This document shows positions 25,047 to 34,581 of a DNA stretch of 64,000 nt, in pieces (position 1 is the first letter of the stretch; the number at the start of each line of letters is the position of its first letter). Location: the NCBI GenBank assembly GCA_963732765.1, contig CAVTAS010000010.1:434001-498000 (forward strand), given 5' to 3'. Origin of the DNA: JANYHF01 sp963732765 (GTDB taxonomy: Bacteria > Pseudomonadota > Alphaproteobacteria > Rhizobiales > Hyphomicrobiaceae). Both the position numbers and the translations under genes were made by a program. A model generated the notes under the pieces. It searched no databases. It worked only from the letters and a program-made list of their open reading frames with translations, and was not told the DNA's origin.

Positions 25047-26615
25047 GCTGCCTTCTCCTGGTGCATGACTTCGCGCATCAGCGCGTCCTCGCTCCAGTCG
25101 TCGCGTGGGCGCATGGCGGTGAGGCGGCCCCGGTAAAAGGTGGCTATGGTATCGGAAAGCCCAAGGATTTCGGCGGTATCGGAACTGGCAATCACAATGC
25201 CCATGCCGGAGCGGCAAAGATCGCGCAGCCTGCGGTAGATCTCGGCGCGGGCGCCAACGTCGACGCCGCGAGTTCGGCTCTTCCAGCAGCATCACACGCG
25301 GCTCGACGCCCAACCACTTGCCGACCGCAACCTTCTGCTGATTACCACCGGACAGCGCGCCGACGGCGGTCCCCAGACGCTTGACATCGATGGCAAAACG
25401 TCCCGCCGTATCGCTGGCGCGCTCGCGCTCGCGTCTGCTGGAGAGAATGCCACGGGAGGCCACCCGATCGAGCCACGGCGACGACAGGTTCTCGCGGATC
25501 GGCCGCTCAAGGAATATGCCGTCGCGTTTGCGGTCGGCCGAACAATAGGCGAGGCCATGTGCCAGCGTTGCCGCGCGGCTCTTGAGGGAAATCTCCAAGC
25601 CTTCGAGCAGCACTTTGCCGGCCAATGGCGGCGCCATGCCGGCGAGGCATTCGACGACGGCGCTGGCGCCGCTGCCGAGCTGTCCCGTGAGGCCGACGAT
25701 CTCACCGGCGCGTACCTTAAAGCTGACGGGATCGATCAGACCTTGCGCGACCAGCCCGTCGACGTTGAGCAGCGGCCTCTCGGCAAGCGTGTTGCGTTCG
25801 GGGAACATGGTTTCGAGTTCGCGGCCAAGCATCATGGTGATGACGGCGTCGACGTCGAGTTCGCTGGTGGCGCGCGGCGGCAGGCTGCGGCCATTGCGGA
25901 AAACCGTCACCCGGTCGGCAATCCGGAACACCTCAGGCAATCGATGGGTGACATAGATGATGCTGCGCCCCTCGGCCGCCAGCCGCTTGATAACGGCCAG
26001 AACGCGCTCGATCTCGCGGTCGGCAAGGGCCGCCGTCGGTTCGTCGAATATGAGGGTGCGCGAATCTCGCACCAGCAGCCGCGCGATCTCGAGCAGCTGC
26101 ATTTCGGCGACCGACAACTGTTCGACCCGCATCCGTGGATCGATATGGTCCAGACCCACCGCCGCCAGGAGTTTTCGCGCGCGCGCCTTCAGTTGGTGCG
26201 GCAGCCACAGCGGCGATACACCCGACTGGCCCAGCACAAGATTCTCGGCGACCGTCAGCGTCGGGACGGAACTGTATTCCTGGTGGACGACGGCGACGCC
26301 GGCTGCCTGCGAGCGCGAACTGGGGAAAAGTGAGACCGGCCGGCCATCGATCTCGATCCGGCCGGAATCGGGTTCGACCAGTCCGGAGAGCACTTTGACC
26401 AAGGTGGATTTGCCGGCGCCGTTCTCGCCAAGCAAAGCCATCACCTCGCCCGGCCGAAGCTCGAAGTCGACATCGTTGAGCGCTTGTATGGTGCCATAGC
26501 GTTTTGACAGCTGGCGAACGCTGAGCCGGAGACTTCCGGTGTCTCCTGGCGACCTCGCAGTGTCGGCGGGTGCACTCACGTCAGCAACGCCTTTGGCAAC
26601 CGAGGCGGAAAGCAA
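25043..26615 (-). CDS. CUT2 (Rbs-type) ABC transporter ATPase, frameshift near 3' end as sequenced
   Basis: A double-cassette ATPase, about 523 residues once corrected. Cassette 1 has Walker A GENGAGKST, a modified signature LSVAEMQ and Walker B LLVRDSRTLIFDEPTAAL. Cassette 2 has the degenerate P-loop GQLGSGASAV usual in RbsA, then ALSGGNQQKVAVGKWL and LLEEP. At 25273-25274 an extra T (+ strand, in a TT run) changes TRGVDVGARAEIYRRL into nonsense. After removing it the frame continues normally to MREVMHQEKAA and stop at 25043-25045. The upstream neighbour encodes the binding protein. Confidence 0.85.
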
Positions 26616-26705
26616 TTGCGCCGGTGTCGCCGCACATGATCGGCGGCACCGGCATTCTGTTCAATGCCTCAGGTTTCCCGAGGCTGAGCAAGCCAAGCCG
26701 TCACC

Positions 26706-27806
26706 TTAGCCGGCGGCGCAGATTTCGTCGGCATTATAGCCCCAGATCTTGGTGTTGGCGACGCCATCGGCACCAATCGCAGGGGCGTGCGGCATGTAGT
26801 TGAGTTTTGCCGGCGGGCCGGGATCGATTGTGGGAGCGTCCGCCTCGATCTGCATCTGGATCACGTCGCCTTTGATCTCGCCGTTGGCAACGAACTTCGC
26901 CGCGGTTCGTACGGCCAGCGCTCCCTCGACTGCGGCCGGCTGGATGCCGGTGCCGAAGGTCTCGCCGTTCTTGACCGCTTCGAGACTGCCCGAGCAGTCG
27001 CCAGAAACGATCCACACGTCCTTACCCGGAGCGATGCCGTTTTCCTTCAGGGCTCGAATGACGCCGTTCGCCGCCTGCTGGTTGGAAACGAACAAGAAAT
27101 CAAACTGTCCTTTGAACTTCGGGATGATCGTCGAGCCGATCTCGTAGCCGGACTCGGGGCTGTTGGCGCCGAACTCGGTATGGATGATGTTGAACGGCGC
27201 ACTCTTTGTGACTTCCATGAAGCCCTTCATGCGTTCCGTACCCGTCTTCTCGCCGGCCGGATGCTGGAACACCAGCAGGTTGCCGCCATCGCTCTTGAAC
27301 TTCATGCCGGCGGCCTTGGCGGCGTCGCGGGCTTTCAACATGGTCTGGCCCAGGGTCTGGCCGATCAGGATCTGGTTGGCGCCAGAATAGGCCTGCACGA
27401 ATGGCCAGGACTTCTCGTTCGGCTCCTGGGTCAGCTGGATCACCGGGGCGAGTTTGGAGAGCAGGCGGGTGTCGTTGAGCGCGGCGTCGGCGACCCACGG
27501 CCAGAAGATCACGGCGGCAGGCTTGGCACCGCTGGCGATGTACTGCTGGACTTGCTGGTCCTGCTCGGGTTGCGAGAAGTTATTCTGGAATACTGTCAGC
27601 TTGTAACCGAGCTTGGCGGCTTCCGCCGTGGCGCCTTTGATCTGGTTGGCGCCATAGACATTCGAGGCGGTGATGGTGAACATCACCAGTTCCTTGCCCT
27701 CACCTTCGACCTTGCCAGTACCCGCGGCGTGGGCCAACACCAAGTACGAACTGATCGCCAGGGCACCGACGCCGATGGCGATGGGCAGACGTTTCAACGC
27801 GAACAT
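26706..27806 (-). CDS. sugar-type (RbsB-like) periplasmic substrate-binding protein
   Basis: A 366-residue exported protein with an N-terminal signal (IGVGALAISSYLVLAHA). A type-1 periplasmic binding fold follows, with VYGANQIKGATAEAAKLGYK, QYIASGAKPAAVIFWP, and the hinge region FLFVSNQQAANGVIRALKENG then DVWIVSGDCSGS, as in Peripla_BP_4. It is the first gene of the leftward importer operon. CUT2 binding proteins take sugars, polyols, autoinducer-2 and several non-sugar small molecules, so the ligand cannot be read from the sequence. Confidence 0.88.
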   Translation of the reverse strand: MFALKRLPIAIGVGALAISSYLVLAHAAGTGKVEGEGKELVMFTITASNVYGANQIKGATAEAAKLGYKLTVFQNNFSQPEQDQQVQQYIASGAKPAAVIFWPWVADAALNDTRLLSKLAPVIQLTQEPNEKSWPFVQAYSGANQILIGQTLGQTMLKARDAAKAAGMKFKSDGGNLLVFQHPAGEKTGTERMKGFMEVTKSAPFNIIHTEFGANSPESGYEIGSTIIPKFKGQFDFLFVSNQQAANGVIRALKENGIAPGKDVWIVSGDCSGSLEAVKNGETFGTGIQPAAVEGALAVRTAAKFVANGEIKGDVIQMQIEADAPTIDPGPPAKLNYMPHAPAIGADGVANTKIWGYNADEICAAG

Positions 27807-27982
27807 GCGAGCTCCTCCTCAGCGGATTCAGTGTGCTCAGCTCCGATGTCTCCGCAAGACAAATAACAAGAGCTTTGATTTTTGTAAGTTTGACCGGGGA
27901 AGCTGTCAAGGCCGCGCCAGCGATTGATTCTGGCAGATGCCGCAGCAATGCCGATCGACGGACAAACGGCCGGCGGCCCGCC

Positions 27983-28012
27983 TTGACACCATCCGCATCT
28001 TGCTTCTAATCA
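27983..28012 (+). promoter_or_regulatory. possible sigma-70 promoter for the EthD-like gene
   Basis: TTGACA at 27983-27988 is followed, after 17-18 nt, by CTAATC/TAATCA at 28006-28012, about 45 bp before ATG 28056. The -35 is perfect and the -10 is weak. The 249-bp region also contains the start of the divergent binding-protein gene and an A/T-rich stretch at about 27860-27895. No other gene is visible in it. Confidence 0.4.
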
Positions 28013-28055
28013 TAAACGACGTTGTCTTTTGTCATTGGTTTGGTAGGAGCGCGCG

Positions 28056-28817
28056 ATGATCAGTTTCAACTGGGTCATCATCATGCCGAAGCACCTCAAC
28101 GAGGAGAGCTTCGACAAATGGTACCTCGGCAAACATACCGAGTATGCCAAGGTCGCTCTCCACATGATCCGCTACTCGATCAATCGGCGGGTGGCGACGC
28201 AACCGGCAATTGCACACGGCAACTTCTTCCGTATCGCGCAGGAGTATTGGGCCAACTGGGACGACATGGTCGCGTGCTGGAACCATCATACCGGCTACAC
28301 CTTGCTAGGCGACGGGCTGGCCTACATGGGCCTCGACCCCGGCACGCTGCCAGGGATCGCGCTGACCGAAGAAACGCAGTTCGAGGTCAAGCAACCGGCC
28401 GTCTTCAGCACCATCCGCCGCGGTTACCGGGCGCGTCCCGATGGCACTATCACCAAGCTGATCGCCTTCGGCATGGCGAAAGACAAGGCTGGCATCAAGG
28501 ACTGGTACGCCAAGAAATACGCAGGTCTCGGCAAGAAGGAGCCGTTGGTGCGTGAGCACACTTTCGGCATCGGCGTCGGCAAGACCATCGAGTATGGCTA
28601 TGTTGGCCGGCTGCCAAGCGGTGATATGCTGTCCTACGACTGGAACCTCGAACTCTGGTTCGATTCCAATGCCGATGCGCTCAAGTATCTCGCCTCCAAG
28701 CCCTTCACCGATATGTTCGACGACTTGAAGAGCGTCAGCCACAGCACGCTCGCCGGCCTGTTCCGTGGCCAGGAAATGCTGATGCTGAACAAGGCAATGC
28801 CACACCGCGACGAGTAG
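28056..28817 (+). CDS. EthD-like dimeric alpha/beta-barrel protein
   Basis: A 253-residue cytoplasmic protein with two ferredoxin-like halves. Half one is FNWVIIMPKHLNEESFDKWYLGKHTEYAK, resembling EthD proteins that begin with a beta-strand then W-Y...H. Half two begins near FGMAKDKAGIKDWYAKKYAG and repeats the pattern. EthD-type proteins are small accessory or ligand-binding proteins first seen in ether-degradation clusters, and many are of unknown chemistry. It is divergent from the importer operon and convergent with the dehydrogenase gene. No signal peptide. The fold assignment is moderate and the function is open. Confidence 0.65.
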   Translation: MISFNWVIIMPKHLNEESFDKWYLGKHTEYAKVALHMIRYSINRRVATQPAIAHGNFFRIAQEYWANWDDMVACWNHHTGYTLLGDGLAYMGLDPGTLPGIALTEETQFEVKQPAVFSTIRRGYRARPDGTITKLIAFGMAKDKAGIKDWYAKKYAGLGKKEPLVREHTFGIGVGKTIEYGYVGRLPSGDMLSYDWNLELWFDSNADALKYLASKPFTDMFDDLKSVSHSTLAGLFRGQEMLMLNKAMPHRDE

Positions 28818-28836
28818 CTGGTTTCAGCAAGGGCCG

Positions 28837-29781
28837 TCACGCGACCCGATAGAGCAGCTCCTTTCCGGCTGCCAGGCGACGGCAGTTTTCCGCCATCAGA
28901 TCGAACGAGCGCTCGAAGGTCTGCAGCGTCAGCCAGGCGATATGCGGTGCAAGCACGACGGTATCGAGTGCCAGCAGCGGATTGTCCGCCTCGATCGGTT
29001 CGACCACGTGAGTGTCGAGACCCGCACCAGCCAGCTGCCCCGACTTCAGCGCCGACAGCAAAGCGACCGGTTCAACGAGACCGCCGCGCGCGGTATTGAT
29101 CAGGATCGCGCCGCGCTTCATGCGGGCCAGGCGCCCAGCATCGATCAGGTTTCGCGTCGTATCGTTCAGCGGCACATGCAGCGAAACGATATCTGAGCGG
29201 GCGATGAGTTCATCCAGTGAGACAAACCGCGCCTTCGCATCAGCGACTTCGCGGCGGCTCCAGTAGATCACCTCGGCACCGAGCACCGATAGCACCGGTG
29301 CCAGCCGGCTTGCGGTGGCGCCGTATCCGACAAGCCCGACGGTCTTGCTGTGGATTTCGCCAAGCTCGGCCTGCCGCTCCTTTGGCCAAGACCAGCCTTT
29401 TCCGGCTCGGGTCTCGCGGTCGAACTGTGGGATTTTGCGCAAGATCGCCAGCATCAGCGCCAGCGCGTGTTCGGCCACGGCCTGTGCGTTGGTACCCGGA
29501 AGATTGCAGACGGGAATGCCGCGTTCGCGGGCGGCAGCAAGATCGATGGTATCGACACCTGCCCCCATCTTCTGGATCAGGCGAAGCTTCGGCGCCGCGT
29601 CCATGAGAGTGCGCGTGGCGGGTTTCAGGACATGCCAAAGAACCTCGCAACTCGGCAAGGCTTCGGCGAACGCCGCGTCTTCGGCCGGCGGGATCACCGC
29701 GACGTCAAGCCCGCTGGCCTTCAGTGCATCGAGCCGCCGCGCAAGTTCGGCTCCGGCGGCATAGTGGAAGATAACTCGCAT
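28837..29781 (-). CDS. D-isomer 2-hydroxyacid dehydrogenase
   Basis: A 314-residue NAD(P)-dependent dehydrogenase of the D-2-hydroxyacid family (phosphoglycerate/glyoxylate reductase fold). It shows IQKMGAGVDTID, the nucleotide loop VGLVGYGATASRLA, and the catalytic Arg in ILINTARGGLVEP. The Glu-His pair lies in THVVEPIEADNPLL and VLAPHIAW. It is the last gene of the leftward unit with the aminotransferase and aldehyde dehydrogenase. ATG 29781 is chosen; a TTG at 29826 overlapping the upstream stop is an alternative that would add 15 residues. Confidence 0.9.
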   Translation of the reverse strand: MRVIFHYAAGAELARRLDALKASGLDVAVIPPAEDAAFAEALPSCEVLWHVLKPATRTLMDAAPKLRLIQKMGAGVDTIDLAAARERGIPVCNLPGTNAQAVAEHALALMLAILRKIPQFDRETRAGKGWSWPKERQAELGEIHSKTVGLVGYGATASRLAPVLSVLGAEVIYWSRREVADAKARFVSLDELIARSDIVSLHVPLNDTTRNLIDAGRLARMKRGAILINTARGGLVEPVALLSALKSGQLAGAGLDTHVVEPIEADNPLLALDTVVLAPHIAWLTLQTFERSFDLMAENCRRLAAGKELLYRVA

Positions 29782-29822
29782 GTCAGCTTCGCCCGCGTTG
29801 CTCGCACCAACGACGATGTCTC

Positions 29823-31214
29823 TCAAAGGTTCGCAGCGAATGCCGCTTGGAAGGCCTTGCCGAGCGCCCGCGCTCCCGCCACCACATCGTCCGTCGTGAC
29901 GTTGAGCGGGGGGTAGAAGAACGCCGCCACGCGCGTCCCGTCCGGATTGATCCGTACCAAGAGGCCATTCTGGTAGGCCTCGTGGCGAGCCCGGCGGATG
30001 AAGGCCGGAAGATCTCTAATCTTCGAGACATCGACCTCGGTCGAACTCATTAGCCCGATGACGGTGACTTTGAGAAGCTGCGGTACAATCTCTCCGATCC
30101 GCTCGAGTTCGGCGCGCAACACCGGCTCCAGCCGCGCTGCGTTTTCGACCAGCTTCTCGCGCAGCAGAATGTCCAACGTCGCCTCGCCGGCGGCGCAAGC
30201 AACCGGGTGGCCGGCGAAGGTGTTGAGATGCAACAGCGGCTTGTCGATGAACGGCTCGTTGACCCGCGCCGAGGTTGCGACCGCGCCAAGCGGCACGTAT
30301 CCGGACGAGATGCCCTTGGCCATCACCATGATATCCGGACGCAGCCCCCAGTGGTCGCAGCCGAACATTTTTCCGGTGCGTCCGAAGCCGTTCACGACCT
30401 CATCGACGATCAGCAGCGCGCCCGTGCGTTTGGCCAGCGCTGCCATGCGCGGCCAATACTCCGGGGGCGGCACTTTCACCGCCTGCGGGATCGGCACCGG
30501 CTCGCCGATGATGGCGGCGATCGTCTCCGGCCCTTCTTCGGCGATGCGCTGCTCGGTGGCATCGAGGCAGGCCAGCGTGCAGCCTTGAGCATTGCCACAA
30601 TAGTTGCAGCGATCGTGCGAAGGTTGCGGAACGCGCGCGAAATCGCCCAGCTTCGGGCCGAAGCCGGCTGAGAAGGCATCAAGCCCGGTCGCCGCCATCG
30701 CTCCGTAGCTGGAGCCATGATAGGAACCGGTGCGCGACAGGATCTTGGTGCGTTGCGTCTCGCCCTTCAGCCCAAAGTGTGCTCGCGCGATCTTGAACGC
30801 CAGCTCGTTCGCCTCGCTGCCACTGCCGCAAAACGAGATGCACGGATCGTCCATCGGCAGCATGGCGGCGAGCCGGTCGGCAAAGCGGATGGCGACGCCG
30901 TGCGAGTTGCCAGCGTCGAGTGCGGAGAATTCCAAGGTCTCGGCCTGCTCGGCCATGCGGCGCGCGATCTCCTTGCGGCCGTGCCCGACATTGTTGGCAC
31001 CGAGATGGTTGCCGGCGTCGAGCAGCTTGTGGCCCTTGTCGTCGAAGACATAGGGGCCTTCGCCACGCACGATCACATGCGGGTAAATGCCCGGGTATTC
31101 CTGCTCCAGACGGACGAAGTCGGCGAGGAAATGGCGTAGCCGGTGCTTTGCCGTCTTGCGCAGCTCGGAACCATCCGTCTCAGCGGTCTCTGGTGCGGTC
31201 CTGGTTGGTGACAT
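29823..31214 (-). CDS. class-III (omega) aminotransferase
   Basis: A 463-residue PLP enzyme of the aminotransferase class-III family (GABA/ornithine/glutamate-semialdehyde type). It shows NVGHGRKEI, CGSGSEANELAFKIAR, the SYHGSSYGA segment, LLIVDEVVNGFGRTG with the PLP-contact Asp, and the Schiff-base Lys in MVMAKGISSGYVPLGA. A Cys-rich insert, DRCNYCGNAQGCTLACLD, with four cysteines in the middle is less common and may bind a metal. It lies 11 bp after the aldehyde dehydrogenase gene. Together they fit omega-amine to semialdehyde to acid chemistry. Confidence 0.9.
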   Translation of the reverse strand: MSPTRTAPETAETDGSELRKTAKHRLRHFLADFVRLEQEYPGIYPHVIVRGEGPYVFDDKGHKLLDAGNHLGANNVGHGRKEIARRMAEQAETLEFSALDAGNSHGVAIRFADRLAAMLPMDDPCISFCGSGSEANELAFKIARAHFGLKGETQRTKILSRTGSYHGSSYGAMAATGLDAFSAGFGPKLGDFARVPQPSHDRCNYCGNAQGCTLACLDATEQRIAEEGPETIAAIIGEPVPIPQAVKVPPPEYWPRMAALAKRTGALLIVDEVVNGFGRTGKMFGCDHWGLRPDIMVMAKGISSGYVPLGAVATSARVNEPFIDKPLLHLNTFAGHPVACAAGEATLDILLREKLVENAARLEPVLRAELERIGEIVPQLLKVTVIGLMSSTEVDVSKIRDLPAFIRRARHEAYQNGLLVRINPDGTRVAAFFYPPLNVTTDDVVAGARALGKAFQAAFAANL

Positions 31215-31225
31215 ACTCGCCTCCC

Positions 31226-32725
31226 TCAGACCTTGATCACGAACGGGTCTTGCGGGGTATCGCTGAGATCGCACCAGACACTCTTAGTCTGCAAATACTG
31301 CGACATGCACTCAAAGCCGTTGAGCCTGCCGATGCCGGAGTCCTTGTAGCCGCCATAGGGCGAGTTGAACCCGATGGCACGGTACATATTGATCCATACC
31401 GTTCCGGCTTCCACGCCAGCTGCGAGCCGATGCGCTTTGTGGATATCCTTGGTCCAGATGCCGGCGGCGAGGCCAAAGCGGGAATCGTTTGCCTTGGCCA
31501 GGCCCTCCTCGACGGAGTCAAAACGGGCGATGCCGAGCACTGGGCCGAACACTTCGTTGCGGGCGAGATGACTGTCGTTGCCGACGCCGCCGAGAATGGT
31601 CGGCTCGAAGAAGAAGCCGCCGGCAAGTCCCGCCACTTTGGCATCCTTGCCGCCGGTCAGTATCTCGGCCCCCTCCGCGACCGCCTGCTCGACCATCGAG
31701 CGGTCCTTGGCCAGCTGATTGCGCGTGGCCACCGGCCCCATCTGGGTCGCCGCTTCGAGAGGGTTGCCGAGTTTGATCCGTTTGGTCCGGCCGACCAGTC
31801 TTTCCACCATCTCGTCGTAGACTTTGGCCTCGATGTAGGCGCGCGACCCGGCGGCGCAGGATTGGCCGGCGGCCGCAAAGATGCCGGCCAGGAGCCCCGC
31901 CTCCGCCGCATCCAGGTTGGCATCGGCAAAGACGATCTGCGGGCTCTTGCCGCCCAGCTCCAGCGTAACCGGGACAAGCCGCCGTCCCGCCTTCTCGGCG
32001 ATCTGCCGGCCGGCATCCACGCCGCCCGTGAAGGTGATCTTGCGCACCATCGGATGATCGACCAGCGCCGCCCCGGCATCGCGTTCGCCGGTCACGACGT
32101 TGACGACGCCGGGCGGAAAGCCCGCCTCGTCGGCAAGTTTGGCTACTTCGATGATGGACGCGCTGGTCACCTCCGACGGCTTGATGACCACGGTATTGCC
32201 AGCTGCGAGGGCCGGCGCAGCGCCTTGCATGGTCAGGAAGGTCGGCGAGTTCCAGGGCGTCAGCACCGCGACGACGCCATAGGGTTCGCGCAGTGTGTAG
32301 TTGAGGACATTCGGAACATTGACCGGAATGACCGCGCCCTCGATTTTGTCGGCGAGGCCGCCGTAGTAATACATCCACTCCGGGATGACCCGGAACTGCG
32401 CCGCCATCTCGCCCAGCAGCTTGCCATTCTGCTCGGTCTCGATGCGGGCCAGCCGCTCGCCATGGGCTGCGATCAGATCGGCCCACTTCATCACCAGGCG
32501 GCCTCGTTTGGTCGGTGTCAGGCTCTTCCAGGCCTTGCCGACGAAGGCAGCCTGCGCCGCTTGCACCGCGCGGTCGACATCCTCGGCCGCACCACTGGCA
32601 AACGTGCCCCAGACCTTGCCGGTGGTGGGATCGGTGGCTTCGAAAGTTGCGCCTGATACCGAGGCGACGGATGACCCGCCGATCCAATGGCCATAACTGC
32701 GTTTACTGATCTTTTCGGTGCTCAT
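31226..32725 (-). CDS. aldehyde dehydrogenase, NAD(P)-dependent
   Basis: A 499-residue ALDH superfamily protein of normal length. The oxyanion Asn lies in LTPWNSP, the cofactor loop in FTGGVDAGRQIA, and the general-base Glu in PVTLELGGKSPQIVFAD. The nucleophile Cys is in AAAGQSCAAGSRA and the closing EVFGPVLGIARF is typical. It resembles betaine/gamma-aminobutyraldehyde-type enzymes more than acylating ones. It is the first gene of the leftward unit, and its promoter faces pxpA across a 175-bp spacer. Confidence 0.93.
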   Translation of the reverse strand: MSTEKISKRSYGHWIGGSSVASVSGATFEATDPTTGKVWGTFASGAAEDVDRAVQAAQAAFVGKAWKSLTPTKRGRLVMKWADLIAAHGERLARIETEQNGKLLGEMAAQFRVIPEWMYYYGGLADKIEGAVIPVNVPNVLNYTLREPYGVVAVLTPWNSPTFLTMQGAAPALAAGNTVVIKPSEVTSASIIEVAKLADEAGFPPGVVNVVTGERDAGAALVDHPMVRKITFTGGVDAGRQIAEKAGRRLVPVTLELGGKSPQIVFADANLDAAEAGLLAGIFAAAGQSCAAGSRAYIEAKVYDEMVERLVGRTKRIKLGNPLEAATQMGPVATRNQLAKDRSMVEQAVAEGAEILTGGKDAKVAGLAGGFFFEPTILGGVGNDSHLARNEVFGPVLGIARFDSVEEGLAKANDSRFGLAAGIWTKDIHKAHRLAAGVEAGTVWINMYRAIGFNSPYGGYKDSGIGRLNGFECMSQYLQTKSVWCDLSDTPQDPFVIKV

Positions 32726-32900
32726 CGGCAGCCCAACTGAAAGATAAACATCAATGCTCTTTTAGTTTTGCCGAATTCGCCGCGCAAGCCTATTCTCGTT
32801 TCCTCACGCCAACCGGCTTGGCCAGGGCCTTGACAACCCCTGCCGAAAAATCAATCAAATTGATGTTATCGACCATGATCGGCATCCAAACGTGGCGCCC
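32726..32900. promoter_or_regulatory. divergent control region with repeated TTGATGTT motif
   Basis: An A/T-rich spacer between the ALDH and pxpA starts. TTGATGTT occurs on the minus strand at 32747-32754 and on the plus strand at 32860-32867. The second overlaps the palindrome ATCAAATTGAT (32854-32864). A third copy is upstream of the corrinoid genes (35584-35591). It is a candidate operator for the GntR-family regulator at the end of the cluster. A TTGACA at 32830-32835 could be a -35 element. Confidence 0.4.
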
Positions 32901-33659
32901 ATGAAGTCCATCGACATCAACTGCGATTGCGGCGAGAGCTTCGGCAACTGGACGCTCGGGCGCGACGACGAGATCGTACCGCGCGTAACTACGGTGAATG
33001 TCGCTTGCGGCTTTCACGCCGGCGACCCGGTCACCATGCGCCGCACGATCGAGATAGCGCGCACGGGCGGGACAGTGGTTGGCGCCCACCCAGGCTTGCC
33101 GGACCTGGCCGGATTCGGCCGCCGCCGCATGGCGATCACGCCCGAGGAAGCCTATGCCAGCGTGGTCTATCAGGCAGGCGCCTTGAAGAGCCTGCTGGCG
33201 GCTACCGGGATGGAGCTCCATCACGTCAAGCCGCACGGCGCGCTCTACCTCATGCTCAACGACGAGAAGGAGCTGGCCGAAGCCGTTGCCCGAGCCATTA
33301 CTGACGTTTGTCCGCTGCCAAAGCTCTACTGGCCGGCGCCGATCGAGGGATTGGCACTGCCGGAGGCCGCGCGGCGCGCCGGTATAGACGTGGTGCCGGA
33401 AGTGTATTTCGATCTCGAATACGATGCCCACGGCCGTCTGGTGCTGCAACGCAAGAAGATCGCGGTCGACATCGGTCGGTTGCGTCGCCGGGTCAGTCAA
33501 TTCGTGCGTACAGGGCGCATCGATACCGTCGACGGCACGACGATTGAAGTCGCCGCCCGCAGCATCTGCATTCACGGCGACGGGCCCAATGCCGTCGAGG
33601 TGCTGACGGCCGTGCGCGAGGTACTGGAAGAGGAGGGCGTCGCCATTACCGCAGCCTGA
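32901..33659 (+). CDS. pxpA: 5-oxoprolinase subunit A-like (LamB/YcsF family)
   Basis: A 252-residue member of the LamB/YcsF family. It starts MKSIDINCDCGESFGNW, with the hallmark D-x-N-C-D-x-G-E, and continues NVACGFHAGDPVTMRRTI, GAHPGLPDLAGFGRR and HVKPHGALY. With PxpB and PxpC it forms the ATP-dependent bacterial 5-oxoprolinase that opens the pyroglutamate lactam. Here all three genes are present in order, so the enzyme complex is complete. In this catabolic setting the real substrate may be a related lactam. ATG 32901 is chosen over GTG 32892. Confidence 0.88.
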   Translation: MKSIDINCDCGESFGNWTLGRDDEIVPRVTTVNVACGFHAGDPVTMRRTIEIARTGGTVVGAHPGLPDLAGFGRRRMAITPEEAYASVVYQAGALKSLLAATGMELHHVKPHGALYLMLNDEKELAEAVARAITDVCPLPKLYWPAPIEGLALPEAARRAGIDVVPEVYFDLEYDAHGRLVLQRKKIAVDIGRLRRRVSQFVRTGRIDTVDGTTIEVAARSICIHGDGPNAVEVLTAVREVLEEEGVAITAA

Positions 33660-33692
33660 ACTGCGGCTGGGACGCGGGGAGGAACCCGGACG

Positions 33693-34562
33693 ATGATCTA
33701 CCATGTGCCGACGATCCGGCCTGCGGGTGACCGCTATCTCCTGATCGAATTCGGCAACGAGATGAATCTGGAGCTGAATTTCCTTGCGCACGGGCTTGCT
33801 GCCGCGATTGCAACCGAGCGCCCGAAGGGCGTGATCGAGACGGCGCCGGCGTTCGCCTCGCTGCTCGTGCATTACGAGCCGGATGACGTTTCGTATGCGC
33901 GCGTTGTCGAGGAAATGCGCGCATTGATGCGCTCGCTCGGTCCCTCCGACAACCTGGTGCTCGACAGCCGGCTGTTCTATCTGCCAACCGCCTATCTCGA
34001 TCCCTGGAGCCGCGAGGCCTACGAGCGCTACATCGCCCAGATCGCCAAGAAGACGCCCGACCCGCAACTGATCGTCGAGCACAATGGCCTGACCGACGTA
34101 CAGCAACTGGTGCGCGTTCATTCCGGTACCGAGTATTGGGTGGCGGCGATCGGCTGGTGGCCCGGCGTGCCGTTCATGTTGGCGCTCGACCCACGCTGCA
34201 AGCTCTCGGTACCGCGCTACAACCCGCCGCGGGTCTGGACCAAGAAGGGCACGGTCGGTCTCGGCGGCTCCAACACCGGCATTTATCCCGAGGATCTCCC
34301 GGGCGGCATCCAGGTGTTTGCCCGCATACCCGTGCCAATCTGGGATCCGCAGCAGCGCTTTTCGGTGTTCCGCGACTCGATCTGCCTCTTGAAGCCCGGC
34401 GACCGCATTAAGTTCGTACCGTGCGGTCTCGAAGAGTTCAACGAGGCCGAGCGTAAGATCGAGGACGGCACGTTCGCGTTCAACCTCATAGAATATCAGC
34501 GCTTTTCGGTGCCGAGTTACAAGAGCTGGGTCGGCGGGCTCGATCCCAAGCAGCGGTTCTGA
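33693..34562 (+). CDS. pxpB: 5-oxoprolinase subunit B-like (KipI / allophanate hydrolase subunit 1)
   Basis: A 289-residue protein of the AHS1/KipI family. Its N-terminal RPAGDRYLLIEFGNEMNLELN matches the conserved start. VHSGTEYWVAAIGWWPGVPFMLALD corresponds to the G-F-x-P-G-F-x-Y-L region of PxpB, and VGLGGSNTGIYPEDLPGG to the conserved G-x-Q-x-G-I-Y-P loop. It is longer than E. coli PxpB by about 70 residues, part of it N-terminal and part in an insert around residues 95-130. It lies between the A- and C-like subunits with 33- and 19-bp gaps. Confidence 0.85.
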   Translation: MIYHVPTIRPAGDRYLLIEFGNEMNLELNFLAHGLAAAIATERPKGVIETAPAFASLLVHYEPDDVSYARVVEEMRALMRSLGPSDNLVLDSRLFYLPTAYLDPWSREAYERYIAQIAKKTPDPQLIVEHNGLTDVQQLVRVHSGTEYWVAAIGWWPGVPFMLALDPRCKLSVPRYNPPRVWTKKGTVGLGGSNTGIYPEDLPGGIQVFARIPVPIWDPQQRFSVFRDSICLLKPGDRIKFVPCGLEEFNEAERKIEDGTFAFNLIEYQRFSVPSYKSWVGGLDPKQRF

Positions 34563-34581
34563 GTCCGCAGGAGCATCAGTC

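Noticed and set aside
24039..26615. Single 858-residue ATPase-permease fusion
   Set aside because: The join comes from a one-base insert at 25273-25274. About 75 residues after it are out of frame, while the correct frame gives the normal RbsA C-terminus and a separate GTG-started permease.
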